From contig NZ_JACTOJ010000024.1 of NCBI RefSeq assembly GCF_032335695.1, positions 1 to 64,000 of the forward strand: a DNA stretch of 64,000 nt. Reading direction: 5' to 3'. How positions within the stretch are numbered: position 1 is the stretch's first letter; every line of letters begins with the position of its first letter. Shown piece by piece: positions 7,736-16,030 of the stretch. The notes beneath the pieces were generated by a model. That model was not told the DNA's origin and did no database searches. It saw only the letters and a program-made list of their open reading frames with translations. This DNA is from JACTOJ01 sp032335695 (GTDB lineage Bacteria > Bacillota > Clostridia > Clostridiales > Clostridiaceae). The position numbers and the translations under genes are program-made.

Positions 7736-8233
7736 CTATAAGAACTTCCCCATTAAAATCATATTTTCATATCCATATTTAGTTTTTATAGCTTTTATTT
7801 TTACTCCCTCTTTTATAAATCCAAACTTTTTATATAATGACAAAGCTGACTTATTATTTTCAAATACCTCTAAATCTATTTTCTCAACTCCATTTATCCG
7901 TGCTAATTTAAATATTGTATTTATAAGCACACTACCTATACCCTTTCCTTTGTAAGCCTTAATAATAGCGATTCCAAGCATAGCTGTATGCTTTATCCTG
8001 CATAGACTGCTCCTATCTAAAGTAGCAATTCCAACTATCTCACCATCAACTTCCGCTGCTAAAAAAAGTGCTAAATTACTTATGTAATCTGCTTCTTCCT
8101 TTGGCGTAAGCTTAAATTCTTCCGACTTTCCCGGAAAGAACGGTGACTCCTCCATTACCTGCTTTACCAAAATTATTATTTTCTCTGCATCCTCAGGTTC
8201 TGCCTTTCTGATAATTAAATTTTCCATAGCCAA
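7736..8233 (-). CDS. GNAT-family N-acetyltransferase
   Basis: About 165 residues with the GNAT core: LGIAIIKAYKGKGIGSVLINTIF is the acetyl-CoA pyrophosphate loop (R/Q-x-x-G-x-G/A variant KGKGIG), followed by IDLEVFENNKSALSLYKKFGF. Substrate unknown. The start is either TTG at 8233, well spaced from AAAGG, or ATG at 8227. It follows the MFS gene by 22 bp on the same strand, so the two are probably co-transcribed and could form a drug-resistance pair. Confidence 0.8.
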   Translation of the reverse strand: MAMENLIIRKAEPEDAEKIIILVKQVMEESPFFPGKSEEFKLTPKEEADYISNLALFLAAEVDGEIVGIATLDRSSLCRIKHTAMLGIAIIKAYKGKGIGSVLINTIFKLARINGVEKIDLEVFENNKSALSLYKKFGFIKEGVKIKAIKTKYGYENMILMGKFL

Positions 8234-8255
8234 TTACCAACCTTTCGTACATATC

Positions 8256-9488
8256 TTAAGCAGCCATATTTTGTTTCTTTTCCACTCTCTTTGAATATAG
8301 CTTTAATAAAAACATAAAGCTGGCTGATATTAAGGATATGATTATAACTAATGTCCATATACTCCTATATCCGTAAGCCCCCATATATGCACCAGAAAAA
8401 GAGGTACTGGACGCGGCTCCTATGGCCCAGCCTATAGATGATACTGCATTTAGTCTTGCTCTGTAATTGCTTGGACTATTGTTTGCCAAATAAACTCCTG
8501 AATTTATGGTACTTAATATTTCTCCTGTAGTCCATATAACAGTAGACAATATAAAAAAGCTAAAATTACTCACAAAGGCCAGCATTCCAAAGCCTATTGA
8601 GTAGGCTATCCCCGCCAAAACCAGATTAGATAAAGGATGATTTTTCTTTGTTATAGCTCCTACAAAAACTGATAACGCAAGCACAGTTATAGCATTAACA
8701 CTCATAACATAACCAAACATATGGGCACCATTATTCTTAAATACGCTGTTTAAGGTCAGCGGCAAAGAGAATCTATGCTGAGAATATATGAAGGCATAAG
8801 CTATGTTTATAAGGAAGAATAAGCATAGATGAGGCCTCTTACATAGCATCTCCAGCATATTTCCCTCTTCTCTCTTTTCAGCTTTGCTTTCCACTATTTT
8901 TTCACTAGCTTCAGGGTTAGTTTCTCTTACATATTTCCACACAGAAAATACTGCTATAAAGGAAGTAAGAGCATCCCCTATAAAAAGCATAGGTAATAAA
9001 TTATTAAAAAGGAAACCAGCTATTATGGGTCCTATGGAAACACCCACATTTATAGAAAGATATTGAAGAGAAAACCCCGTCTGTCTTTGATCCGCGGGAA
9101 GTATGTCCGTAACTATAGAATTAAAAGCGGGCCTTACAAACCCATTAAAAAAAGTGCTTATTAAAAGGCAGGTAACACTTACCAAGGCGCTCTTTGAAAA
9201 TGCACAAGGTATCAAGGCCGCTGCAGATATAGTCTGAGCATATATATATACTTTTTTTCTTCCCAAATCATCTGCTACCTTTCCTCCTATTATGGAAGCT
9301 GGAATAACTATAACGGAAGCTATAGTAACTATTATTCCTGAGGCTGCAGTGCTCATGCCTATCTTCTGAGTAAGATATAAGGCTAAAAATGGCACCACAA
9401 AATCCCCTAAGCTATTGATAAGCTTGGCAAAACACATAGCATACATTTCTTTAGGCAAGCCCCTGTAACTTTCAATTAATTTCTTCAT
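8256..9488 (-). CDS. MFS transporter (multidrug type)
   Basis: 410 residues with 12 predicted membrane helices. The loop GGKVADDLGRKKVYI between helices 2 and 3 is the MFS motif A (G-x-x-x-D-x-x-G-R-K/R), and FNGFVRPAFNSIVTDILP resembles motif C-type drug/H+ antiporters. An export role is likely but the substrate is unknown. ATG 9488 is preferred over ATG 9494 because GAGGGGG lies at proper spacing. A 40-bp piece of the gene (8441-8480) is duplicated downstream at 7651-7690. Confidence 0.85.
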   Translation of the reverse strand: MKKLIESYRGLPKEMYAMCFAKLINSLGDFVVPFLALYLTQKIGMSTAASGIIVTIASVIVIPASIIGGKVADDLGRKKVYIYAQTISAAALIPCAFSKSALVSVTCLLISTFFNGFVRPAFNSIVTDILPADQRQTGFSLQYLSINVGVSIGPIIAGFLFNNLLPMLFIGDALTSFIAVFSVWKYVRETNPEASEKIVESKAEKREEGNMLEMLCKRPHLCLFFLINIAYAFIYSQHRFSLPLTLNSVFKNNGAHMFGYVMSVNAITVLALSVFVGAITKKNHPLSNLVLAGIAYSIGFGMLAFVSNFSFFILSTVIWTTGEILSTINSGVYLANNSPSNYRARLNAVSSIGWAIGAASSTSFSGAYMGAYGYRSIWTLVIIISLISASFMFLLKLYSKRVEKKQNMAA

Positions 9489-9653
9489 TTGCATCCCCCT
9501 CTCTGTCTATAATAAATCTTAAGCCATGAAAATGTTATTTACAAAGCTTTTTTGTTGAATAATTTCTATAACAAATCATTGTTTAATGCTATAATTTTAT
9601 ATATATTTCACTTATTTCAGTGAATATTTCGCTTTTTAATCGATTTAATAGGG

Positions 9654-10904
9654 GTGATTAGCATAGATACTATAGTAAATATCTTTGGAATGGAATTAGA
9701 GTATGATTTTTTATCCGCCTGGATCAAATATACAAGACTTAAAGAAGGAGTCAGTCAAGAATATCTAGCTCATGGCATATGCTCTGTGAGCCATCTGAGC
9801 TATTTTGAAAACGGAAAAAAGCATTTAAGAAAAGAAATAATAGAAGCTTTACTTAAAAAATTAAATATCAGCAGCCTAGGCAGATTCCAAAACATAGGTC
9901 TTGTGAGACAAAAGCTTAATACCATGATGAACGCCATTGAAAGCTTCAATAGAGATGAAGCACAAAGAATATATAAGGAGCTTGAGAAAATTGAAGAGGT
10001 TTTAAAGCTTTCTCCTTACAGCATTGAATTTAAAATATACGAGCTTATGTATAAAACCTTTGTAGAAAGTCAAAGTTATGACATTTTAAAGTATGACATA
10101 AATCTTATGGATAAAATTTATATGTCCTTAAGCAAGGATTTAAAGTTCATCTATCTTTTTATAAGTGGTTCTATTTTTTCAAAGAATCATATGAATGAGG
10201 AAGGCATAAAAAGGCAAAAGGAAGCCTTAAAGCTAAAGGACACCTCCTGGATAAACTACTGTTTAGGTCAATCCTACTGCTTTAGTACAAGTCCCTCAAC
10301 TGGGGTTTATTATCTGGAAAAAGCCTTAGACAGCTACGAAAAAAGCGGCCGCTACCTAAATGCTGTATGGTGCCACAACTATCTTGGTATAGGCTTTTCC
10401 TATTTAAAACTATATGATCAAGCCGAAAAGCATTTTGATGCCGCGCTTATGTCTGCAAAGCATTTTGATATGGATAAATTATATTCCCATCTTTATACAA
10501 ACCTGTCTAATCTTTATTCCTGTTTAGGAAAATATGAGGAAAGCCTAAAATGGAGCAGTTTGGCTTTAAAAGAAACAAAAGGAGGTACACTATCCGCTTA
10601 CAATTATGTGGATGCTTGCCTTAAGCTTGGCAAATTAAAGGAATGCCAAGAAATTTTTGATGAATTTTTAGATATGAAGGACAAGGATACTTTATATACC
10701 AATCCCCTGTATTTTCTATATTTAGTAGCCTATAAATTTAATGATGATATTTTTTATGAAGAGGTAAAAAATAAAATTCTTCCCTATTACGAAAAAACAA
10801 AAGTAAATGATGTGTGCAGAGATATAAAGCTAAAGCTCATTGAATATCTTGAAAATAGACGAAGATATAAAGAAGCTAATAAACTCTATAAGGAGCTTTT
10901 GTAA
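9654..10904 (+). CDS. XRE-type HTH regulator with TPR repeats (RRNPP-like)
   Basis: 416 residues: an N-terminal helix-turn-helix (about 18-70, KEGVSQEYLAHGICSVSHLSYFENGK), then helical TPR repeats to the end (for example AVWCHNYLGIGFSYLKLYDQAEKHFDAAL and YTNLSNLYSCLGKYEESLKWSSLAL). This is the layout of peptide-sensing RRNPP regulators, but no peptide gene follows; the next gene encodes a 175-residue membrane-anchored protein. The start is uncertain: GTG 9654 overlaps the AGGGGTG that would be its RBS, and ATG 9690 is the next in-frame choice. Target and ligand unknown. Confidence 0.7.
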   Translation: MISIDTIVNIFGMELEYDFLSAWIKYTRLKEGVSQEYLAHGICSVSHLSYFENGKKHLRKEIIEALLKKLNISSLGRFQNIGLVRQKLNTMMNAIESFNRDEAQRIYKELEKIEEVLKLSPYSIEFKIYELMYKTFVESQSYDILKYDINLMDKIYMSLSKDLKFIYLFISGSIFSKNHMNEEGIKRQKEALKLKDTSWINYCLGQSYCFSTSPSTGVYYLEKALDSYEKSGRYLNAVWCHNYLGIGFSYLKLYDQAEKHFDAALMSAKHFDMDKLYSHLYTNLSNLYSCLGKYEESLKWSSLALKETKGGTLSAYNYVDACLKLGKLKECQEIFDEFLDMKDKDTLYTNPLYFLYLVAYKFNDDIFYEEVKNKILPYYEKTKVNDVCRDIKLKLIEYLENRRRYKEANKLYKELL

Positions 10905-10990
10905 ATTATAACAATTTAACATGGAATGATTTACATTTTGTTTGAATAATTGTAAAATAAATGTATTGAGTATTTAAAGGAGTATGCATT

Positions 10991-11518
10991 ATGTCCTTAA
11001 AAAAGAAACTATCAATTTGTTTCGTAGGAATTCTAATTCCTGCCTCTGCCTTTATTGTTACCAGACAAGTTGTAGAAAGGATTAGATATACACAAAAGCC
11101 CATAGTTATAGGTTCGTTAAGTAAAGAAAATATAAAAACGTTTTCTTTGAAATACAACAATAATAAGTATAAACAAATAAAAAATCAATTTGATATAAAT
11201 AAAATTATTGATACTATAAATGGATTAGGAAACGGACAGGATGCCATTGCTCAGTCTATTTTTGGAGGCAATGAATTTCAAGTAAATATATCTTATAGAG
11301 ATGGCAGTAGTATAGCTTTAAGTTTCAAATCTGCCGGATATGAAAATAATGTGGTTAAAAACTATATGATATATAAAATAAATGAGGATAAAGAATATGT
11401 TTGGCGAATTATGGACAATGATATAACAGATAGCACTGACATTTCCGAATTGTTGGGATGGATAGAGCATCTCCACCAAGGGCAAAGTAAATCAGGTATG
11501 GGCGACATAGTTAAATGA
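10991..11518 (+). CDS. hypothetical membrane-anchored or secreted protein
   Basis: 175 residues, not recognised. The N-terminus MSLKKKLSICFVGILIPASAFIV is a single membrane helix or signal sequence, so the rest should be outside the cell. The remainder looks like a small alpha/beta domain ending in a polar tail. The start is supported by AAAGGAG upstream of the ATG. It lies 86 bp after an HTH-TPR regulator on the same strand; whether they are functionally linked is open. Confidence 0.55.
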   Translation: MSLKKKLSICFVGILIPASAFIVTRQVVERIRYTQKPIVIGSLSKENIKTFSLKYNNNKYKQIKNQFDINKIIDTINGLGNGQDAIAQSIFGGNEFQVNISYRDGSSIALSFKSAGYENNVVKNYMIYKINEDKEYVWRIMDNDITDSTDISELLGWIEHLHQGQSKSGMGDIVK

Positions 11519-11677
11519 GATAAAATTTTTGCAGCAATAAGAATAATTTATATAGATAGCTAATATTATATAACAAAATTATAAATTACTTTAAATGATG
11601 CTCTTTTATCAAATTTTATTATAAAATTATAAAAAAAATATATGTTTATACTAAAAAATGATAAATAATTTCAAAAA

Positions 11678-11707
11678 TGTGAAAAAAATCCTTTACTATG
11701 GTATAAT
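11678..11707 (+). promoter_or_regulatory. probable sigma-A promoter of the RRNPP regulator
   Basis: TATAAT at 11702-11707 with TGTGAA at 11678-11683 (18-bp spacer), 33 bp before the GTG start of the regulator. The -10 is a perfect match and the -35 is weak, as expected for an activator-dependent promoter. The rest of the 11519-11739 gap is A/T-rich with nothing else recognised. Confidence 0.5.
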
Positions 11708-11739
11708 AGTAAATATTATTTAATGGTGGTGATATATGG

Positions 11740-13059
11740 GTGGAATATAGAGTTATACCTATAGGTGAAAAACTTAGAAGATTTAGAGATAGATACGGAT
11801 TAAACCAGGATGAACTTGTGGGAACCGATATAACTAGAAATCTTATAAGTCAAATTGAAAATAGCAAGGCTAAATTGACTAGAAGTACCGCAGAAATAGT
11901 TATTAAGCATGCTACAGAAAAACTTAAAGAAAAAAATATTGCCTTAGATATGGATATCGAATATCTATTGGAAGATGAAGAAACTCAAGCTAGAAAGATA
12001 CTTGATACATTCATAGATGAGCTTAGAAAACTTGCTGAAAATAAAGATGTTAGGTATGTAGAAAGCTTTAAGAAGGTAGAAGAATTTTTATTAGAGTGGA
12101 ACTTCATAGATAAGAAGATAATTATTTGTGAGATCACCGGTGATTATTTTTATAGCACGAACGACTTTTCAAAAGCTTCACTTTATTATGAAAATACTAA
12201 GTGTCTTATGAATTTAGATATGAAAACTCAGCCGCTAATTCCGCTATTACAGAAGCTTTCTAACACTTATTATTTTATGGGTAATCTTAGAGAAGGAATA
12301 AATACTTGTAATTATGCCCTAGACAGATTTCCTGAAATGGATAATGAAAAAAAGATAGGCTTTTTATTTAATATTGGACTTTACTATAATCACCTACAGG
12401 AATATGAAAAGTCTATAGAATATATAGACAAAGTAATGAAGCTTGTAAGCAGCAGTACAAAAGGGTATACACAAGTATTATTATTAAGAGCGTCTAATTT
12501 AAGAAGTATAAAATCCTATGAGGAAACTTTGAATATTTATAATGAATTAATAGAAATGACAGATAGCAAGGACTATGGACATAGAGCAGTATATTACAAT
12601 AATATTTGTGAAACTTATATAGATTTTCAGCAATTTGATACAGCAAATAAATATTTAAGTTTAATATTAGATTATATTCCTTTAATTCAAAAAGATTTTA
12701 TTATGCTGCCACATATATATTTTGATGTAGCTAAAAGGTATTTAAGTTTAAAGGACATAGAAAAATCCATCATCTTTTTTAAAGAAGCCCTGGATCAAGC
12801 GAAAGTCTTTAAATATTCTCTTATAATAAAAGACATTCTGCATGAAATAGTACATATTCCTAATTATACTATAGACATAGATATAAAAAATGAATATAAG
12901 CAGCTACTTATAGAAACTAAAACTTTGGACAATGTACTTTTTATAGATATATTGAAATATTTTACTTCATTAGACGATAAAGAAAGCGTATTAGAACTAT
13001 GTGATTTTTGTAGAACTAATTTTGAAAATATTAAAGAGGGAAGTGGAATAGATGTTTAA
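11740..13059 (+). CDS. RRNPP-family quorum-sensing transcriptional regulator
   Basis: 439 residues. Residues ~8-60 form an XRE-type HTH (EKLRRFRDRYGLNQDELVG...NLISQIENSKAKL). From ~120 to the end come repeated TPR helices (LSNTYYFMGNLREGINTCNYAL, NIGLYYNHLQEYEKSIEYIDKVM, YYNNICETYIDFQQFDTANKYL), the peptide-binding scaffold of RRNPP proteins. GTG start with GGTGGTG eight bases upstream. The last three codons overlap the start of a 39-codon exported-peptide gene, the classical arrangement of regulator and cognate pheromone precursor described as Qsr/Qsp pairs in solventogenic clostridia. Direct targets cannot be read from the sequence, though autoregulation is likely. Confidence 0.82.
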   Translation: MEYRVIPIGEKLRRFRDRYGLNQDELVGTDITRNLISQIENSKAKLTRSTAEIVIKHATEKLKEKNIALDMDIEYLLEDEETQARKILDTFIDELRKLAENKDVRYVESFKKVEEFLLEWNFIDKKIIICEITGDYFYSTNDFSKASLYYENTKCLMNLDMKTQPLIPLLQKLSNTYYFMGNLREGINTCNYALDRFPEMDNEKKIGFLFNIGLYYNHLQEYEKSIEYIDKVMKLVSSSTKGYTQVLLLRASNLRSIKSYEETLNIYNELIEMTDSKDYGHRAVYYNNICETYIDFQQFDTANKYLSLILDYIPLIQKDFIMLPHIYFDVAKRYLSLKDIEKSIIFFKEALDQAKVFKYSLIIKDILHEIVHIPNYTIDIDIKNEYKQLLIETKTLDNVLFIDILKYFTSLDDKESVLELCDFCRTNFENIKEGSGIDV

Positions 13060-13171
13060 AAAACATAAAAAAATTCTAGCAATATTGTTTATACTAACAG
13101 TTACAATTTTAACAAGTCCTCATATAGTGCATCTTTTAGATATTGCTGGTGTTCCATGGGGGACAGACTAA
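13052..13171 (+). CDS. putative quorum-sensing peptide precursor (39 residues)
   Basis: A short gene that overlaps the regulator stop by 8 bp, with GAGGGAAGTGG upstream of its ATG. The product has a basic start (MFKKHKK), a hydrophobic export helix (ILAILFILTVTIL) and a short exported tail ending DIAGVPWGTD. This is the shape of RRNPP pheromone precursors, whose C-terminal 5-10 residues are released and re-imported through an oligopeptide permease. The PW-x-TD end is also legible in a decayed copy at 13590-13755, which points to the C-terminus as the functional part. A terminator follows directly. The exact mature peptide is not known. Confidence 0.8.
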   Translation: MFKKHKKILAILFILTVTILTSPHIVHLLDIAGVPWGTD

Positions 13172-13191
13172 TAAAGTAAAGAACATTTATT

Positions 13192-13226
13192 AAAAAAAAG
13201 TGATCAATTATGACCACTTTTTTTAT
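13192..13226 (+). terminator. terminator of the regulator-peptide operon
   Basis: AAAAAGTG-a-TCA...TGA-c-CACTTTTTTT: an interrupted stem with a short loop followed by seven or more T, 20 bp after the peptide stop codon. Confidence 0.75.
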
Positions 13227-13267
13227 TAAAAACTCATTGATTTTTGTATAGAAAGATAAATTTCTTA

Positions 13268-13541
13268 TTAACCTTCTCCTATTCCATCGTATTCAAAACC
13301 AGAAACTCCACCGGTATCGACAAATATTATATCACTAGAACTTCCAGAGTTAATAACAATACCCCATTCTACTACTACCACAGTTGCATCAACTTCATAT
13401 GTTGAGTCAGTTATATCATTTTCCTGAATAAAGTCTAAACGCAGGAAACTCATTAACGCATACTTTCATGTTTTTTGGTAAATCTTTTATTAGCTTTTCT
13501 AATTCACCAATTGTTAATCCATTATCATAACTTTGATCCAT
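13268..13541 (-). pseudogene. frameshifted small hypothetical gene
   Basis: Reading leftwards from ATG 13541 (with AGGAGAG before it) the frame begins MDQSYDNGLTIGELEKLI, continues to NMKVCVNEF, then stops 10 codons later. The natural continuation is one frame over, starting FLRLDFIQENDITDSTYEVD and running to 13268. The N-terminus resembles small proteins that begin MTIGELIELL..P.D..V. Most likely a one-base indel inactivated it, or there is a sequencing error; less likely, the two halves are translated separately by coupling at the overlapping ATG. Confidence 0.55.
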
Positions 13542-13589
13542 AAAATAATCTCTCCTAATCCTATTTTATTTATCAGTATAGCCAAAGGA

Positions 13590-13755
13590 ACGATAGCTTA
13601 AACAATCTTATTTGCGTTAACTGTTACAGCTTTAACAAGTTCTAAAGTAGTAATGCAGATTTTAAATCACTGATGCTCCATGGGAAACAGACTGATAAAA
13701 TAAAAAACATTTATTTAAAAAAATGGTCATGTTTGATCACTTTTTGTGTACAACC
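13590..13755 (+). pseudogene. decayed second copy of the pheromone-precursor gene and its terminator
   Basis: Aligns with 13073-13226: the blocks TTTAACAAGT, CCATGGG-ACAGACT and ATAAAAAACATTTATTTAAA match the intact gene's TTTAACAAGT, CCATGGGGGACAGACT and AAGAACATTTATT. In one frame the end reads ITDAPWETD-stop, like IAGVPWGTD-stop of the intact peptide. The start codon is missing and frame changes break the leader, so it is a pseudogene. It suggests that this locus once carried two peptide variants. Confidence 0.65.
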
Positions 13756-13775
13756 GATATATGTTACTAATAAAA

Positions 13776-13802
13776 AAGGTTCGTGACGAACTTTTTAAGA
13801 TA
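13776..13802. terminator. hairpin after the integrase fragment
   Basis: AAAAAGGTTCGT / ACGAACTTTTT forms a short A/T-flanked hairpin with U-runs possible on both strands. It lies between the decayed peptide gene and the integrase fragment. Confidence 0.5.
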
Positions 13803-13814
13803 AAATTAATAAAT

Positions 13815-14165
13815 TTAACCTAAATTTGATTGTAAATAAACTTCTTTCTTCTGCTCTTCAGTAATGCCTATGTATCTTAAGGTTTGGGATTTTGATGAAT
13901 GATTGAATATATCCATGAGTAATTCCAGAGAAGTACCATTTTGATATGCATGATAACCAAATGTTTTTCTCAAGGTATGAGTTCCAATTTCTCCTGATAT
14001 TATGATATTAGTAGTTACATCCCTTTCTATGAGTCCTATTGATTCAGCTGCATTATTTAATATTCTATATGCTTGCTGCCTGGTTATTGGAGAATTAATA
14101 CCCTTGCGGCTTTTAAATATATAGTGATTTAGATCCAATTCAGGATATTCTTTTATCTTGCTCCT
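13815..14165 (-). pseudogene. C-terminal fragment of a tyrosine recombinase (integrase)
   Basis: About 115 codons are readable, from RSKIKEYPELDLNHYIFKSR to the stop at 13815, preceded upstream by an in-frame stop. The fragment keeps HTLRKT (catalytic His and Arg of box II), a second His in IFNHSS and the nucleophilic Tyr in TLRYIGIT. The N-terminal core-binding domain and the first catalytic Arg are missing, so it cannot be active. It marks an old phage or element insertion next to other broken genes. Confidence 0.8.
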
Positions 14166-14288
14166 TCAACAAAGTATAATATTACATAAATATATTAACA
14201 CCACAAAACTTAAAAGATTATAAATTGGAAATATGAGTGAATTTAAAAATAATTATGGAATAAATGAAGATAAATTTAGCTCCTTGAG

Positions 14289-14489
14289 TTATTTAGAAGA
14301 AACATAACAAGATATAACTATATATAATAACATAAAATAAGCTTTCTCGGATTCGTAATCACTTACCACCGGTTCCAGTCCCATATTTCTAAGGATATTT
14401 AAAAGCTCCTCTAGCTTATTTTTATAACGAAGTGGCTGTGCATTAGAGCAGCCTACAATCCCTATCTTATCGCTCTTTTTTAACAACAC
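14289..14489 (-). pseudogene. N-terminal fragment of an LD-carboxypeptidase (peptidase S66)
   Basis: Starts GTG with AAGAGGTG upstream and reads KSDKIGIVGCSNAQPL, typical of the nucleophile-domain entry of S66 LD-carboxypeptidases. After about 50 residues (VVSDYESEKAY) similarity ends and the frame runs into unrelated sequence with a stop at 14289. A full enzyme has about 300 residues. The break lies next to the integrase fragment, suggesting loss by insertion/deletion. The gap 14166-14288 holds no convincing gene. Confidence 0.65.
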
Positions 14490-14526
14490 ACCTTCACCTC
14501 TTAACTTCTATACCTTACAATTGTAT

Positions 14527-15027
14527 TTAGACAATTTCCTTCACATAGGAGCAGCCCTTTTCTTTTTGGAGAAATGCCTTAAAGCCTGCTTTCTCAAAGG
14601 TCTTCTGTGAGGCTATATTATAAGAGTATATCTCATCAACATAGATTTTATCATAGCCTAGTTCCTCAGCCCTTTTAGATAAAATCATTATCACCTTATA
14701 TCCTATTCCCATACCCCTGTAAGCTTTATCCCCTATAACAATAGGCATATCCTGCTGCCAGAAGGTAACATCTCCAATAGGTTTATATTCATTCTTTTCT
14801 TTTATTTCAATAAAGTAAAGCTCTCCCTTACCGTTCAGATAGTTGTACATTCTAGACAACTTTTCTTCATCATAAGATTTAGAAACACCATCCACCAGCT
14901 TTACTGTTTCTTCATCTAAATACCATTTCAAGGCAAAATCGTATTTGCCCTTAAACTTAGCAAGCCTAAGTCCTCCATCTATCTGTATATATTCTGGCTG
15001 CTTATTTTCTTCTGAAATATCCGTCAT
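14527..15027 (-). CDS. GNAT-family N-acetyltransferase
   Basis: 166 residues. VIGDKAYRGMGIGYKVIMILSKRAEE is the acetyl-CoA binding loop (RGMGIG) and YSYNIASQKTFEKAGFK is the usual C-terminal GNAT segment. ATG 15027 is preferred over GTG 15036 because AAAGGTAGTG is then well spaced. It lies downstream of the DUF2164 gene on the same strand and may be the last gene of a short operon. Substrate unknown. Confidence 0.8.
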   Translation of the reverse strand: MTDISEENKQPEYIQIDGGLRLAKFKGKYDFALKWYLDEETVKLVDGVSKSYDEEKLSRMYNYLNGKGELYFIEIKEKNEYKPIGDVTFWQQDMPIVIGDKAYRGMGIGYKVIMILSKRAEELGYDKIYVDEIYSYNIASQKTFEKAGFKAFLQKEKGCSYVKEIV

Positions 15028-15066
15028 AAAATTCACTACCTTTAGATTTTACCTATTAATTATTAC

Positions 15067-15297
15067 TTATTTCTGCATTCCTAGCATATCCTCTACTCTT
15101 TCGTTCATATAACGATAAGCAGCATTTATTCCTTCATTATAAAACTCTGGAGCAATTTCCTCTATTATAAAATCGAGGATAAAAGAAGCCGCAAGCTCCC
15201 CTACTTCCTCTTCTCTCTCAGTATAGAAATAATCCTGTATTTTGCCTATCATAAGCTGCCTTTTTTCTTTAGATAACTCTATGGTTCTCTTTTTCAT
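15067..15297 (-). CDS. DUF2164 family protein
   Basis: 76 residues, all helical and charged. The pattern LSKEKRQLMIGKIQDYFYTEREEEVGELAA followed by FIEEIAPEFYNEGI-type residues is characteristic of DUF2164, a small bacterial family of unknown function. The gene is 14 bp after the MBL-hydrolase gene with which it is probably co-transcribed. Confidence 0.8.
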   Translation of the reverse strand: MKKRTIELSKEKRQLMIGKIQDYFYTEREEEVGELAASFILDFIIEEIAPEFYNEGINAAYRYMNERVEDMLGMQK

Positions 15298-15311
15298 AGC
15301 TTATAATCCTT

Positions 15312-16010
15312 TCATTCCACATAATTAAAGCCTGCTTCTTCCACTTCATACTTGCTCAAAGTGTTATCGTGATGTATGCAATAAACCTTATCCCTCATGG
15401 CGTGAGGAATCATTTCTTTAAGCCGTTTTAAAGAGGTGTGGGCATTTCCGTCATAATCTAAGGCACAAGTATCCTGATAAAGCATGTCTATTCTATCATT
15501 GTTAAATAGTCTTAATATATCTCTGCCTATCCCTTTAGCATCGCCGCTGTAGTATATATTTTTTCCGCTATACTTCATTAAAAAGGCAAAAGCTGGCATT
15601 CCTTCTTCATGCTCCACTGGCATGAATTCAAGCTCCATGTTTCCAAGACTTGAATCCTCAATAGTACAGCTTTTATCTGTGACAAGCTCATACATTTGCT
15701 CCTGCACCCCTATATACTTAAAAAGTCCTTTAATCCAAGGTCCATCTTGAAAATAAAGCTTGGGCTTGATTTTTAAAATAAAGTGGCTGTAAAAAATCAC
15801 TTCCCCTAAGCTTCCTACATGATCTGGATGGGTATGAGTGATTATTACATGCAAATTTTTAAGATTGGAAAGCAGATTAAGCTTTTGAAGCCTTTCGTAT
15901 ACTGTTCCTCCGCAGTCCACTAATAGCATGCTACTGTCTTTTTTTATATAACAACTGGTATTTCCCAGCGCTGTATTAAAAGCACTCCCAGTTCCAATAA
16001 ACTTAAACAT
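15312..16010 (-). CDS. MBL-fold metallo-hydrolase (RNase Z-like)
   Basis: 232 residues of the metallo-beta-lactamase fold. The motif HTHPDHVG binds the metal pair, GTGSAFNTALGNTSCYI resembles the entry of RNase Z-type proteins, and IYYSGDAKGIG carries the conserved Asp. Histidine ligands recur at VEHEEG and IHHDNTL. It lacks the exosite expected of tRNA RNase Z, so substrate is uncertain. RBS GGAGGATT precedes the ATG. Clustered with yhaM upstream on the same strand. Confidence 0.8.
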   Translation of the reverse strand: MFKFIGTGSAFNTALGNTSCYIKKDSSMLLVDCGGTVYERLQKLNLLSNLKNLHVIITHTHPDHVGSLGEVIFYSHFILKIKPKLYFQDGPWIKGLFKYIGVQEQMYELVTDKSCTIEDSSLGNMELEFMPVEHEEGMPAFAFLMKYSGKNIYYSGDAKGIGRDILRLFNNDRIDMLYQDTCALDYDGNAHTSLKRLKEMIPHAMRDKVYCIHHDNTLSKYEVEEAGFNYVE

Positions 16011-16030
16011 TTCAATCCTCCATCATATAT

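Noticed and set aside
13268..13453. Independent 61-residue protein-coding gene on the minus strand
   Set aside because: It reads more naturally as the out-of-frame continuation of a gene that starts at ATG 13541 with a proper RBS.
14234..14308. 24-codon plus-strand ORF beginning MSEFKNNYGINED
   Set aside because: No convincing ribosome binding site or match; it lies in the debris between integrase and carboxypeptidase fragments.
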